A stretch of 64,000 nt of DNA from assembly GCF_009870125.1 (NCBI RefSeq), contig NC_046681.1:14459001-14523000 (forward strand), in the 5' to 3' direction. The notes beneath the pieces were generated by a model that had not been told where the DNA came from, searched no databases, and saw only the letters and a list, made by a program, of their open reading frames with translations. A program made the position numbers and the translations under genes. The stretch is from Drosophila pseudoobscura. Lineage: Eukaryota; Arthropoda; Insecta; Diptera; Drosophilidae. This document shows, piece by piece, positions 51,034 to 62,600 of this stretch (positions are counted from its first letter, which is position 1; each line of letters begins with the position of its first letter).

Positions 51034-52093
51034 ATGAGTGCGCTGCGACCCCTGAAGCCAGCATTGCAGGCGATTGCTATCAAAGAGCTGAATGAAGTGC
51101 CGCAACGGGTGCCCGACGACATTGAGGCCCTCAGGGAGTGGGTACTGAAGCAACCTCACCTGCGGGCCTGCACAGACGAGCGGTTCCTCTTGGCGTTTCT
51201 ACGTGGAACGAAATTTAGCATGGAGCGGGCCAAGGAGAAGTTCGATCGCTTTTACACGCTACAATCCTCCATACCCGAGGTGTTCAACGAGCGGCGCCTG
51301 GCCACAGATCCTGTGGTGCTCGATATCCTAAGGATGGGGTGAGTATCAGCTTTTGGTGGAGAGACTGCACTGGCCTGAGAGAGGAGATTCATTACAGAGT
51401 GCTGCTGCGACTGCCGCTGGATGCGGACGACCCAGGGCCATGCGTGACCATCATTCGTGCCGGCTCCTACGACACCAGCAAGTACAAGTTCCAGGACATC
51501 ATACGGCTGGGCTCCATGTTCGGGGAGATCATGATGTTCGAGGACGAGAACGCTACGATTAGTGGGTACGTGGAGATTATGGACATGACTGGCGTCACGG
51601 GATCCCATCTGTTCGCCCTCCAGCCGCAGTTGCTCAGCAAATTCTCGACCTATGCGGACGAGGCAATGCCGACCCGCCAAAAGGGCATACACTTTATCAA
51701 CGTACCCTCGGCCTTTGAAACTGGCTTCAACTCATTGAGATCCTTCTTTCCCGCCAAGATCAAGAGTCGTGTAAGTTGCGAGTACTACCGGGATTAAATT
51801 ACCATTGACTACTCCCGAATTCCTTTTAGATTTCTGTTAGCTCTGACCCGGATGCCATATTCCAAATAGTTAGTCGCGAATACCTACCCAAGGAGTATGG
51901 GGGAACCCGTGGCACCATGGGCGACATTAGTGAGGACATGGAAGCTAAGCTATCCAGCTATAGCCAGTATTTTGAGGCCTCGCAGAACTTTGGCACCGAT
52001 GAAAAATTGCGCGAATTTGGAAATCGTGTTCGGCACAGCCATCGCTCCTCTTTTGGGGCTGTTGGGTCATTCCGTAAACTGGAAATCGATTGA
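51034..52093 (+). CDS. CRAL-TRIO (Sec14-like) lipid-binding protein, alpha-TTP family
   Basis: Exons 51034-51338, 51398-51770 and 51830-52093 join in phase, about 313 aa. The start MSALRPLKPALQ was preferred over an ATG 16 codons upstream because it fits the usual N-terminus of fly family members. The CRAL-TRIO N-terminal helices are at residues about 20-75 (LREWVLKQPHLRACTDERFL, LAFLRGTKFSMERAKEK). The lipid-binding CRAL-TRIO domain spans exon 2 (RAGSYDTSKYKFQDIIRLG, GYVEIMDMTGVTG, IHFINVPSAFETGFNSLRSF) and ends at YLPKEYGGT. Such proteins carry hydrophobic ligands such as tocopherol or retinoids. The ligand here is unknown. The fly gene may be CG31636 or a relative; I am not sure. Confidence 0.9.
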
Positions 52094-52440
52094 ATCTGAA
52101 TCGATTGGAAGGGATTAATCAATATCAATGGCGATTTTGTACATACATACAATACATTATAAATGCAATTTGATTTATAAATGTAATATATTTGAATATT
52201 CATTTTAAGTTTAATGTGAATTTCTTAACGCTTTTTTCAAATTCCAAGGTCAATAATTTCCAACGGTGGAGCCACTTCAGTTTATTTACGACATGCTTGC
52301 TCACACTATCTGGCAACACAACCAAAAGCTTTGTTTTTATTTTCATCAGCTAAAGTAATAATATAGAGTAATTTGGATTACTCTTCAGAATAATATTCTC
52401 TTTCCACGTGGTGCCGGCTACTCGCCACAACATCGCCAAG

Positions 52441-53775
52441 ATGAGTATTGTAAGATTGAATGATGACTGTCTGCTGTAAGTGTAGAATCCTCCCGCGCAA
52501 TTTGCGGCCATCGAAATAACATTTGCTTTAAGAAAAATTATAGAGTATCTGGATTTTGATGATCAATTGGAGCTGTGGCAGGCAACTGACGACACAACCC
52601 GCTTATGTTTGGCAGTGGCCTACTCCTGGCACCGCATGCCCCAAACTTGCCTGTATAGGGAGACCTTCGAGGGCAGACTACATGCCCTGGATGGCTTTCT
52701 GGAGAGCATGAAGGGCACAATGAAGCATCTGACAATCACCTACCTACCCGGGGATCAGATGGAGCGATTTAGCAAGCTCGTGTTCCCAAATATGCGGGTT
52801 CTGGATTATATGGCAGATGAGACCGATGACTGGGTCAACGACTCGGATATTAAGATAATCGTGGACTGTTTTCCCCATCTGGAGTCGCTCAAATTGACTG
52901 GCATGAGCAAAGGCAACAACATCTACCAAATGAGGAACATTCGGCACTTGGACATAGCTCAATGCTGGAACCTGAGCGTCGCATGCATTGAGAACGTTTG
53001 CGAGCATCTACGCCTGCGGGTGCTGTGCGTCCAGTGGCGCCGTTCGGAGGAGAAGGCATATGTGGGGGCCATTAGCAAACTGAATGAACTGGAGGAGCTG
53101 GAGGTGGAGGTGGTCCAGCAGGAATCGATTCCCCAGTTGATGCGTCTGCCCAAGCTGCGGAAGCTTCGCATCATTACCAATCACGAATGCGAACTGGTCA
53201 GGGATATCGCGGTGTTGCGTGGAAAGGACATTATTTCCGCATCGTTCAATGACAGCATTTGGCTGTGGACCACCAAAACCTGGATGCCGTGTCGAAACCT
53301 GCGGAATCTGACTATCATCAATGATGAGGGCTGCAGCTGGGTGAAATTCAGAAGAGTTATCCTGTGCTTCCCGCTTTTGGAGCAAGTGCATTTAGAGAAT
53401 TCGCGTATTTTTGACACAGCCGACGAGCTGTGGGACCTGGTGTCCATTTGTCCTCATCTGAAACGACTGGCTATGTCCCACTGCATCCTATACAATGTAT
53501 TTTTCAAGTTCGACGCCGCTAGAATGGGTGCAGTCTTGGACAAGCGAACGCAGCCCCTGCTGCTGCAATGCTTTAAAACCAGCGCTGACGATTTGGTAAG
53601 TAACACTACTGTTTCTGTTTCTCTGAAGTCTACGATTACACTATTCATACCCTCGCCCCTTTAGGTTCTTCAGCTTTTCAAACATCCCAAATTGAAGATT
53701 TTCTTTGAGGCTTTGGAATATAGTCCTGTAGCTCCCGAAGCCATCGAGCTAGAGTTCCTGCCTCTGGAGGCGTGA
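52441..53775 (+). CDS. F-box / leucine-rich-repeat-like protein
   Basis: Exons 52441-52475, 52533-53595 and 53665-53775 join in phase, about 402 aa. The 35-nt first exon plus the start of exon 2 (MSIVRLNDDCLL-KIIEYLDFDDQLELW) forms an F-box-like helix set. Downstream, degenerate leucine-rich repeats recur about every 25-28 residues (HLESLKLTGM, IRHLDIAQCWNL, LEELEVEVVQ, LPKLRKLRI, LRNLTIINDEGC, HLKRLAMSHC). This is typical of fly F-box/LRR substrate adaptors for SCF ubiquitin ligases; the substrate is unknown. The last exon is short and acidic (EAIELEFLPLEA). It is convergent with Tango1. Acceptor TTTAAG before exon 2 lacks a strong pyrimidine tract but is the only one that keeps frame. Confidence 0.82.
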
Positions 53776-54426
53776 ATAGGATAAGTATTATTTGTGGATT
53801 TCGTTCAACTACTTTTGTAATTTACGTTATGGTAATGTCTTTGGTAGATTCCGATCTCTTTCATGTACATAAACCACTTAACTTTTAATTTAACCACTAA
53901 GAAAGTGTATAAAATGAACTGAAAATTATGACATTGTGATATTTTTGTCAGAGAACTGTTTCATTGTGGATACCAAACATCGATGAGAGTTTATTATATG
54001 AACTAGCGTCCAAAATATGAACACTCTGGGGGATTTTCATTTGCAGCGTGAATATACCACGTACGTGTGTGACCGATGGGAGACAGGATATGTAATCATG
54101 GTATAGTTTACAAAAAAAGAGAACCTCTTGTGGTTTTTGTCATTCTGTTTAATTTGCTTGAATTTTCTTCGGATATCATTCACCATTGAGGCAGGAAGTT
54201 GCTGTTGTTGTTTCTCCTCAAGATCGTTTTGTGGATTCGGGTTCGCTTTGGGGTTCGCTGCGGGAGCCAGAGCCAGTAGCGTAGCCCCCACTTTTCGATA
54301 GTCGTTGATTAATAAATATATTTGAACTAGTTTTGAGTTTAAGCAACTACTCGTACATAATATACTTGGTAGGATGGTAGGATTTGGTCGGAACACCCCG
54401 CCGTGAAGTACAAAAAACCGCATCTC
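53776..54426. other. Convergent 3' regions, F-box gene and Tango1
   Basis: About 650 bp, AT-rich on the left, with probable 3' UTRs of both genes. Open frames on the minus strand here are short and off the Tango1 stop; none is supported. Confidence 0.4.
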
Positions 54427-57400
54427 TCATACTTCGCTGTAGGTCCGCGATCCAGCCCCCGCTCCCGGTCCCGGACCGTTGCGGTGTCCCGCCGCCATCG
54501 GACGCGGACTGGGCGGCGGACTGTAGTCCGTCTCTGTGTCGTGCCGGTAATTGTAACGACTGTCCGAGGGGGAGAGCGAGCGATATGTGCGAGGCGAGTT
54601 CGTGTAGGAGTCGCGTCGTCCCCGACCCCAGCTGCCACTATGCCGGCGGCGGCGATCATCCTCCTCATCGTCGTCGTAGTCATCGTAGTCGCTGTAGTCC
54701 GAGTACCGTTCACGATCCCGATCACGGTGTCCGCGGGATGCAGACATACCCGGTGGCGGGGAACGCATGCGACCAAGCGGCGGTGGCCGTGCTCCACCAG
54801 CGGCTGCTGGCGGCAGGAATGGCGGCGGCAGGCCCATAAATGGTGAGAAGGGAGCCGCCAGGAATGGCAGTGGATTTGGCATGTTTAGTAATGGCGAGCC
54901 CGGCAAAGGCAGCGGCAGCGGCGAGGGAGCTGTGGTTGCCTTCGATTCTCCTCCATTCGAGAAGGAGACGGAGTCTACTGCCGCTGCCTCACCACTGACG
55001 GCCATGGTGGTTAGCTTGCGTCGCAGGCCGGCGGCCTCAGCTAGCGCCTCCTCACAGCGTCGCTCCGACTGACGCGCCGCCAGCCAGGACTCGTGCGCCC
55101 GATTCTCCAGTGTGCCCATCTGGGCCTTGTGTGAGGCAATCTGTGCCTCGATCTCCGCGCGCAGCTCATCGTTTTGAGATCTACAGAAAGCAAACATTAA
55201 AGTAGAGTGTGTGACAGTCGTAAGACCGAGACTCACTTGAGCGTCTGAATTTCATTCTTCATCAGCGTCTGGGTCTCCACGGTGCTGGTATTCTCGCCCT
55301 GATGCTGCATCCACTTGGTCTCCTGCAAGCTGAGTTCCCTGTAAAACGGAAACGGAAATAAATGAATGGTTTCTCCTATTTCCTCCTATTTGGTATAATT
55401 TACGTTTTAAGTTCGTTTTCCTTTTCCCGAAAGTATCCAGAGAGCACTTCGAGACGCGTCTGCGCCTCCAGCTTGTCGCGCTCCGACTGATTGAAGTCCT
55501 GCTTCAGCTGCTCCACATCGACATTGGACTGCCTCAGCTGACTCTCCAGTCGTCCCTTGTGGACCTGCTCCTGCTCCAGCTTCGCCTGCAGATCGGCAAA
55601 CTTCTTCTGTGCCGCGTTCAGCTCACCGCGCGTCTTGGCCGAGCTTATTAGCTCGTTGACATTCAGGTTGCCATCCTTCTTCACAGACTTCAGGCAGTCC
55701 TCGAGAGCCTCGATCTTGGCTAGACTGGTCTGCAGATCGCTGTGCTCCTTCTCCCACTTGGTGGTTAGATCGAGGATCTGGCTCTGCAGACGCTGCATCT
55801 CAAAGTTGCGAGCCTCCAGGGCCTTGGCCAATTCCTGCTCGTTCTCGTCTTGGATTTCCTCGAGCCGCGTCTTCAGCTTGGACTTTTCGATATCCAGCTC
55901 GTAGTTATCCTCCTGCAGCGACTTCAGTTCGCTCGTCAGACGCGCCGTGGACTCGGTGTAAGTATATTGCAGCTCACTATTCTCTCGGCTCTTCTCCGCG
56001 AGGCTCGAGTTGATGTCAACAATGATCTCTGTGCAAAAGGAATGGACATTAGTCGGAACAGCAGGTGGTCCACGCAGAACAGATACTCACTTTCCTGATC
56101 GTTTAGCTGTCGCTGCAAGTCCTCAACGGTGCTCATGAAGGCATCATCGCCACTCTGGTTGCCCAACACCTCTGAAAGCATTTTGTTCAGCTCTAGACCA
56201 GCCTCCGCGGCATTGTCCACATCCTTTAAAGGCAAAAAAACCAAATGGTTAAGCCTTCCAATTAGAAATAAACTCTTTTCGGATGTGGCATACCCTTTCC
56301 AGGGAGACAACCTGCTCCTGTAGCTTTCCCTTCTCGTACAACTCAATCTCCAGCTGCTTCTTGAGTGCCACCACCATGTCATTTGACCCAAAGGAGTTGT
56401 CCTCAATGCTGGCCAGTTTGGTGCGTGTGGTCATCAGGTCGTTCTTTATGATGAGATTCTCCTTGTGCGATGTCAGCAGGCTGCGCTCTAAGTGGTTCAG
56501 TTTTGAGAGCAGAGCTCCCTCTTTGCTGCTGTTGCAAAAGCAGTAGTACCCGAAGATGAAGAACAGCGAAGAAGCGGCCGCAATGACCACGCACAACAGC
56601 AGCTGGCTGTGATCCACCAGCTTCCCCGCCAGCACCTCTGCAAAGTTGTCCAGCGAAATCGTGCGATGGCAATGTTCATTATCATTATCGTTGGCCTGGT
56701 ACCGGACACACTGGCCATCGACATCGGCAGGGGGAACATCTGCAAAGGGAAGTAAATCACAATCACTCACAAAGGAGAACAAATGGACACACACTCACCT
56801 CTAGATGGCTTTTCACCCATGCCCGGATACAGAATTCGTTGCAGTTCATCGCTGCTCTTTTCCGATGGCACATTCTCCTTCGAATTGGATCCCTGACTAG
56901 AGATGAATGTGTTGACAGTGTCGACAATGGTCGCAAAGAGACCCCCACCACCACCCACGCCATCCTCTTTTATGGGACTTATGGAAGCCTCTGACGCTGG
57001 AATTGCTGTCGAGGGCAGGGCCAATGGTTCCACCGAACCAACTCCACCGTTCTCCGTGGATATCTCCTCGCTAGTTGGTGCTGCCGTGGGCTCATCATCC
57101 ACTGCTGCATAGGGTGCTTCGTAGGAGGGTGTGGGTGTAGTTTGCTCAGGCTGTTCCTGTGGCTGCTTCTCCTCCACTTTCTCCTGTTGCTGTTTCAGTT
57201 GCTCTTCAACTTTCTCCTGCTGTTGCTGTTGTTCTTCCACTTGCTCCTGCTGCTGCTGTTGCTGCTGCTGCGGCTGCTCTTGCTGCTGCTGCTGCTCTTG
57301 CTGCTGCTGTTGCTGCTGTTGCTGCTGCTCTTGCTGTTGTTTGTAATAATCATTTGGATTATCAATGGATGTTTCTCTCGGTTGCCGATGCACTGCCTCC

Positions 57401-59235
57401 TGCTGTTCTTGCAATTTTTTATAATACTCGTTTGGATTAGCAAAGTTTTGCTTATCGAAAAGTGGCGGCAAGCTAACTGAAGGCTCTGTTGCGACTTGCG
57501 AAACCTCCTGTAGGGGGGGACTGGCCGTGGCGCTGGCCTCGGGTAACACCAGAGGCTGTGATTCTGTGGTATCCTCGATCTCTGCTGCTTTTGGTGGTTC
57601 GACCTCTACTGCTTTTGGTTGTTCGACATTTTCTTTGGAGGTTTCTTCAATCGTTTCAATCGTTGGCACTTCTACCTTTTCGGTTACCTCCTCTACTAAT
57701 GGAGTCGTTGTTTTAGGCACCTGCTTTGTTGCAACTATCTCCTCCAGCTGACCTTCAGTTGTGCCATTCTTTGGCGCTTCCGTGGCAGGCACAATGTTTT
57801 GATGGGTAGATGGAATCGGCTGCTTATTCTCCTGCTCCGCTGCGGGTGCTGCCGCCTGTGGCTCCACTATTTGCTCTTCAGTTTTGGGTACTTCTTCCTT
57901 TGGTTTCTCTACACTACTGGGTCCATCTATCGTTTGCTCAACCAAATTGGGCTTAAGTTCGGTTGTTTCACTATCATTAATTGGCTTTTTATCGTCTGCC
58001 ACTTCGTTCAATATTTCGTTATCTTTGCTATCTATTTTCAGTTCATCATACTGATCGACTTCTTTGTCGTCGTCCTCCTCGTAATCGAAATCATCAGAGT
58101 CGTCGTCAATATCAGCGTTGATGGCCACCGGTGGCACTGTCACTGGCTCTGGCTCCGACTTCTTGGGAGCAGACGCTGCTTCAGTTGCTGCCGCCTCCTG
58201 TGGGTCTTTGTGTTCAATTTCCACCTGTTGTAGCTTTTGAGGCTCCGTCACTGCTGGCGTCGGCTCATTTTGGTCAGTGACTGCTTTCTCTAGTTGCTGC
58301 TGCTGCTCCTGTGACTGATTCGATTGAATCGTTGGGGCCACCGGTTGTGGCACTTTCGTGTCAACCGCTGCTGAGGCTGTTTGAGATTTCTGTGTGGGTG
58401 GGACGACCTGTTGATCGTGAGTTCTCTCTGTGACAGCTGGAATTGCCTCCATTGGCAGCTGAGTGCCGTCTACCATCTGCAGGACTTGAGATGACGCGGT
58501 TGGAACATCGGGTACCTGTTGGTCATCCACCGCAACCTTTTTCGTGACAATGGAATCCTCTTTTACATCAAGCGGGCTGGTTGTAGTCGTTGCCAACTCA
58601 TCGGCTGACTCAGAGGCATTAAGTACAGCCGGCTCTACCTCTGTCGCCTTCAGCGGAGCTTCTGGTGGTGTGGCAGCAGGTGCCACGGCGGGTGGTGGAC
58701 TACCAGGTCCAACCACTGGCACTTCATACTTTAAATCCTTCTCGGTTATCATGATCCTGTTCTCCAATATGAAATCCTTGTTGGCATAGCCACGACGTCC
58801 GCCGATATCCACGCCCCAGAGCTGCTTATTCGTGCCAGCACTTTTGGACAAGATGCGCACTGGGGTGTTGATTTTGAAGGAGATCAGTCCCTTGCCGCCA
58901 GAGTTGTACAGTATCTTGGTGGTGCCCAAGGAGATGATTTCTAAAACAAAAGCCGGATAACGAAAAACATGTAAATTATATTATGCAATTTCCAGTTGGG
59001 GTGCCGTAAATAATCAAAAAGCGGGCACCCTGTCGTAGATTACAAACTGAGCTCAAAGGCCACTTATTGTCTACTTACGTTCACATTTTGGGTCAGCGCA
59101 CAGTCTTTTGTCCGAGAGAGTCGCCGTCTCTGCGGCCCACGTCGTTGGAAGACAAATGAAGATTGTTAGGCTGAGGAAAATGGCCAAATTCCTCAGCATT
59201 GGGTGGAGTTTCAAGTTCTCGTTTGTCAGCCGCAT
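54427..59235 (-). CDS. Tango1: Tango1, ER-exit-site organiser for collagen and large cargo
   Basis: Seven exons join in phase: 59079-59235, 56799-58940, 56294-56739, 56091-56223, 55404-56028, 55237-55338 and 54427-55180, about 1,452 aa (fly protein about 1,430). Order: signal peptide (LAIFLSLTIFICLPTTWA), MIA-type SH3 domain at about residues 45-125 (LCADPKCEQ, GLISFKINTPVRILSKSAG, GVDIGGRRGYANKDF), a very long acidic disordered lumenal arm with a poly-Gln block at about 582-642, one membrane segment at about 813-835 (LLLCVVIAAASSLFFIFGYY), two coiled-coil regions in exons 3-7, and a Pro-rich COPII-binding tail (PPPFLPPAAAGGARPPP) ending with a basic, acidic and Ser-rich stretch. The lumenal SH3 captures collagen cargo and the cytoplasmic part binds Sec23 and rings ER exit sites. 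Confidence 0.96.
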
Positions 59236-59473
59236 TTTGCATTGTGTGTGGGCGCACTTTTGTATTAAAAATAGATTGGAACTCCTCTGCTGCTGGTTAT
59301 TTTTTGTGTATAAAAGTGATTTTAGTTTTAGCTGAGTTGGCTTTTCCAGCTGCTTACGTGGTGTTGCCACCTAGTTGTGACGATTCTACTACACTTCAGG
59401 TTAAGACTGCCTATCGTGCAAACCATCGTTTAAAGTTGTATAAACTAAGGTAAACTTCAAGGCTCGTACGAAC

Positions 59474-59884
59474 TAGTGCTGTGTTGCTTATGAGGGAGTG
59501 AAAAAAAGAGTTCTTCACTTAAGTGAGCAACTGAACATGTTCCTTCCAAACTGTTCTTTTTAGCTTACTAGTTCATTTTTACTCACTTGTTCTCTACTCA
59601 CATACTGCTCAATTTTGCTCCTCAAACGGCATTTTGCGTTCTGGCAGTTGTTGCTCATGTTTGCGATCATATTTTAAAAAATCAGTATGTCGTTAATTAT
59701 TTCGAGAAAGTTGGACGCCAAGAAGCCAAGTGCAAGTACTGCGAATCTGTTTTGAGTTGCAAGTCTGTGGTGCTTAGGGATCTGTGCATGAACAGTGAGT
59801 GTCCAATATGAGTGAGTTGACTCACTTACTAAAAAAGAACAAGTGAACACGTTCGCCAAAATGAGCAATGTTTACCCAACACTA
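59474..59884 (+). mobile_element. Non-autonomous hAT element with BED-finger fragment
   Basis: This 411-bp element begins TAGTGCTGTGTTGC and ends with the inverse of TAGTGTTGGGTAAAC. It is flanked by an 8-bp near-perfect target-site duplication, GTACGAAC (59466-59473) and GTACAAAC (59885-59892). TAGTG/CAGTG termini and 8-bp duplications are hallmarks of hAT transposons. Inside, 59680-59790 encodes NYFEKVGRQEAKCKYCESV, the start of a BED zinc finger like that of hAT transposases; the rest of the transposase is absent. Subterminal AGTGAAC/AAGTGAG repeats are visible near both ends. It looks like an internally deleted copy of a larger hAT. Confidence 0.85.
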
Positions 59885-61560
59885 GTACAAACCGCACCTT
59901 GGCATCCTTTGAGGACAATATACTATGATGCAGGCGTCCCATTTTCTGAACTGTTTTGTCTGTTGGCCATACCCTATTTTCAACAGCAATTTCCCAGCGC
60001 GGAAATTTTATAAATATCCTTGTAGGGTATTTATGCAGGAGATTGATGAAATTTGTGGCATCCAGGCTCCAATGAATGCAGTGAACGATATAATGCATTT
60101 TTGTTGTATATTTAGCACTAATGCTGAAACAGTCTCCACATTTAAAAGTTATCTCATCGAAATTTTGCAGTTTATGGTCTCGCTTACCGAGAATATGTAT
60201 CGGGATCGAGATATACATATAAGATTAAAATTTAATGAATAGGTCATTACGAGAAAAAGTCATTATTACTTTAAGTTTATAGCAGCTTGCACAAAAAAAT
60301 TTTAATAATATTTAAAGGAAATAGGGTATAACAATTCCCATACTCCATAAATATATTGTCGATATGTAGTTACCGGGTAGTTACCATGTAAAACTCTGTT
60401 AACTGGGAGTTTCGCGGCTCGGACGTAGTACATTTTTTTTTAAAAACATCAAATTTAGTGCGAAGTAAGCCAGTAAATAGTCTTAAACTCCGTTCTTAAA
60501 CTCAAAATCAGTGCAAGTTTGTTGGACTTTGCAGTTTAAGTTTTAATTGCCTGTACGATAAAGGTTCTTCTGACATCATATTTTGTGTTGGTGTTGTGTT
60601 TAGCCTACAGAGATATAAATATCTAAATACAGTGAGAGAGAGAAAAAGAGTTGGTTTTTGCTGTTTGCTCAACATTCTGCTTATAAAATAATCATTAGAA
60701 ACAAAAATATTCAGTGTGTGTGTGTATAATGTACATTCTTATGTATATACATATACATATATACTTATTGTTTTGATGTTGTATTTAAGGGAGAATGAGA
60801 GTGTCGAGAGCACACGTGGAAAGGTTGCCAGACTGGAAAGGGTCGTAAGTGTGGTTTACACGTCGCTTGTTCTTGTTATGCAAACATACAAGTATGATGT
60901 GATATATTTTACCCCTTTTGTGACCATCACATAAATGGCTGAAAACCGTAGTATAGCCTATAAAATGTAAATGTATGTAAAATGTAATGTCCCTCGTTTT
61001 GTGATAACATAACAGCGGAATGTTAACATTTTTCGAAACGGTTTCTTTATTTCGCTCTCAATCGGTAGCAACAATGCATAATGCACAATGTTGACCATTC
61101 TTAAACTATGTACATTAGTTATTATACTTGAATCGGCTTATGGTGATTGGAACTGCACTCCTAATCATTGAAAAGGTGAGCCCCTCGGGAAATGTACGCG
61201 AGAGTCATATACAGGGAACTAGAGCAGATTAAGAATGTTGTTCGGCAAAAAATGGTTTTGGATAGTAAACCATTCAGGCTGAGCCATTTTAATGGCCGAA
61301 AGCTGGAGACATTCGGTATTATAATTGGCATTGGCAAGATGCTTTTAATATATATGCCACATATAATATATCCTTATAAACTTATTTTTTCTTGTGGTTT
61401 GGTACCCTGTTCCACAGGTTCAAATATATCGCACATTAACGGAACCGGTTTTGGTAACTGAAGCGGTTTTGAAACGGAAACGACGCGATTTTAGTTTTTG
61501 ACCAATGAAAATCGTCAAAAATGTTCGTCGAAACGATATCTTCTGGGCTCGATTTATTAT
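59885..61560. other. Gene-free interval
   Basis: About 1.7 kb, AT-rich. Short pieces such as TTTTATAAATATCCTTGTAG near 60006-60025 look repeat-derived. Simple TG and AT repeats occur near 60715-60780. No coding gene is supported. Confidence 0.4.
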
Positions 61561-62600
61561 CAAAAACAATCAAAGCAATCGCGCGTGGGAGAAAAACAGT
61601 GCCAGTCAAGTAGAAAATTGATTTATTAATCGGATAAAATAGCGTGGGCAGAGCTAAGAGATCTATCTAGCTACTAATATCTAACCGAATATCAAAAACG
61701 AAGAATAGGTATCATCATACTTGATAATTCGTAGTTTATTTACGGACCGTTTACGGTATTTTTAATACTTTTCGGTATTTTTTGAGGTCTAAATTGAACC
61801 GACGGTATATGGGTATATAATGGTATATTTTGTCGATTTCATTAATCTATTAAATTTGATGTTGAACGTTATATAGAAATCCAATAAAAGCAAGTGTTTA
61901 AATTCAGCCAGTCAAATAGGCAAAAGTCTATTAGCAAAAAGATTTATTAATCGTATAAAATTATACGGAGTATATATATACGGATTTACGAATAGATATG
62001 CGGAATATCAAAATCGAGGAATATGAATAATTCGTCGGTATATTTTTAAAAAGAGACCGTATATTTCGGTATTTACTTGAATCGGGTATGAATCGGTAAG
62101 ATCAGCATTGCCCCTCAACATGGCGCGGACATTTGCATACCCTGGGGAAATGGATGTTCTAGAACTGAGAAAATGTTTGTCATCTAATGTACCAATATAG
62201 GCCAAAACTACTCAGTATTCATTAATGGCGTACAATTATGTGGGTAGAGCTAAAGGTTTTAGTTAGGCAGCATTATACAACGGAATAAAGAAATTGAGCA
62301 ATTGCAACGATTTTTCTCTAACGTTTTATTACGTTTTATTTATTTGACCTTCTTCGCTAAAACCTTTTTTAGACTAAATCCAACAAAAGCAAGTTTTTAA
62401 AACAAGCCAGTCAAGTAGAAAATTTATTCATAAATCGTATAAAATTATGTGGGCATGGCTAAATGTGCTATATAGCTGAGAATATTCCACGGAAGATCAA
62501 AAACGAGGAATATGTAAAATAGAATTTTAATTCGTCAGTATATTTACGGTATATTTTGAAAATGAGACGGTATATTTTGGTATATTGCTGAGGGTCGTCA
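61560..62600 (-). repeat. Three degraded head-to-tail Helitron-like (DINE-1-type) fragments
   Basis: Three diverged copies of one module begin near CAGTCAAGTAG (61605), CAGTCAAATAGG (61910) and CAGTCAAGTAG (62409). Each contains TTTATTAATCGTATAAAAT or its relative, a GTGGGCAGAGCTAA-like phrase, ATCAAAAACGAGGAATATG and ends in rows of CGGTATAT. The reverse complement (TTAGCTCTGCCCAC, TAGCTAGATAGAT) resembles internal DINE-1/SGM sequence and phrases at 30030-30070. Family assignment is tentative; the internal repetition is directly visible. Confidence 0.55.

Noticed and set aside
57131-57480. Cys-, Leu- and Ala-rich open frames on the plus strand
   Set aside because: Antisense readings of the CAG/CAA repeat coding Gln in Tango1.
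59925-60242. 105-codon plus-strand and 129-codon minus-strand frames right of the hAT element
   Set aside because: Mutually overlapping, no motif, and the DNA contains repeat-like phrases; not supported as a gene.
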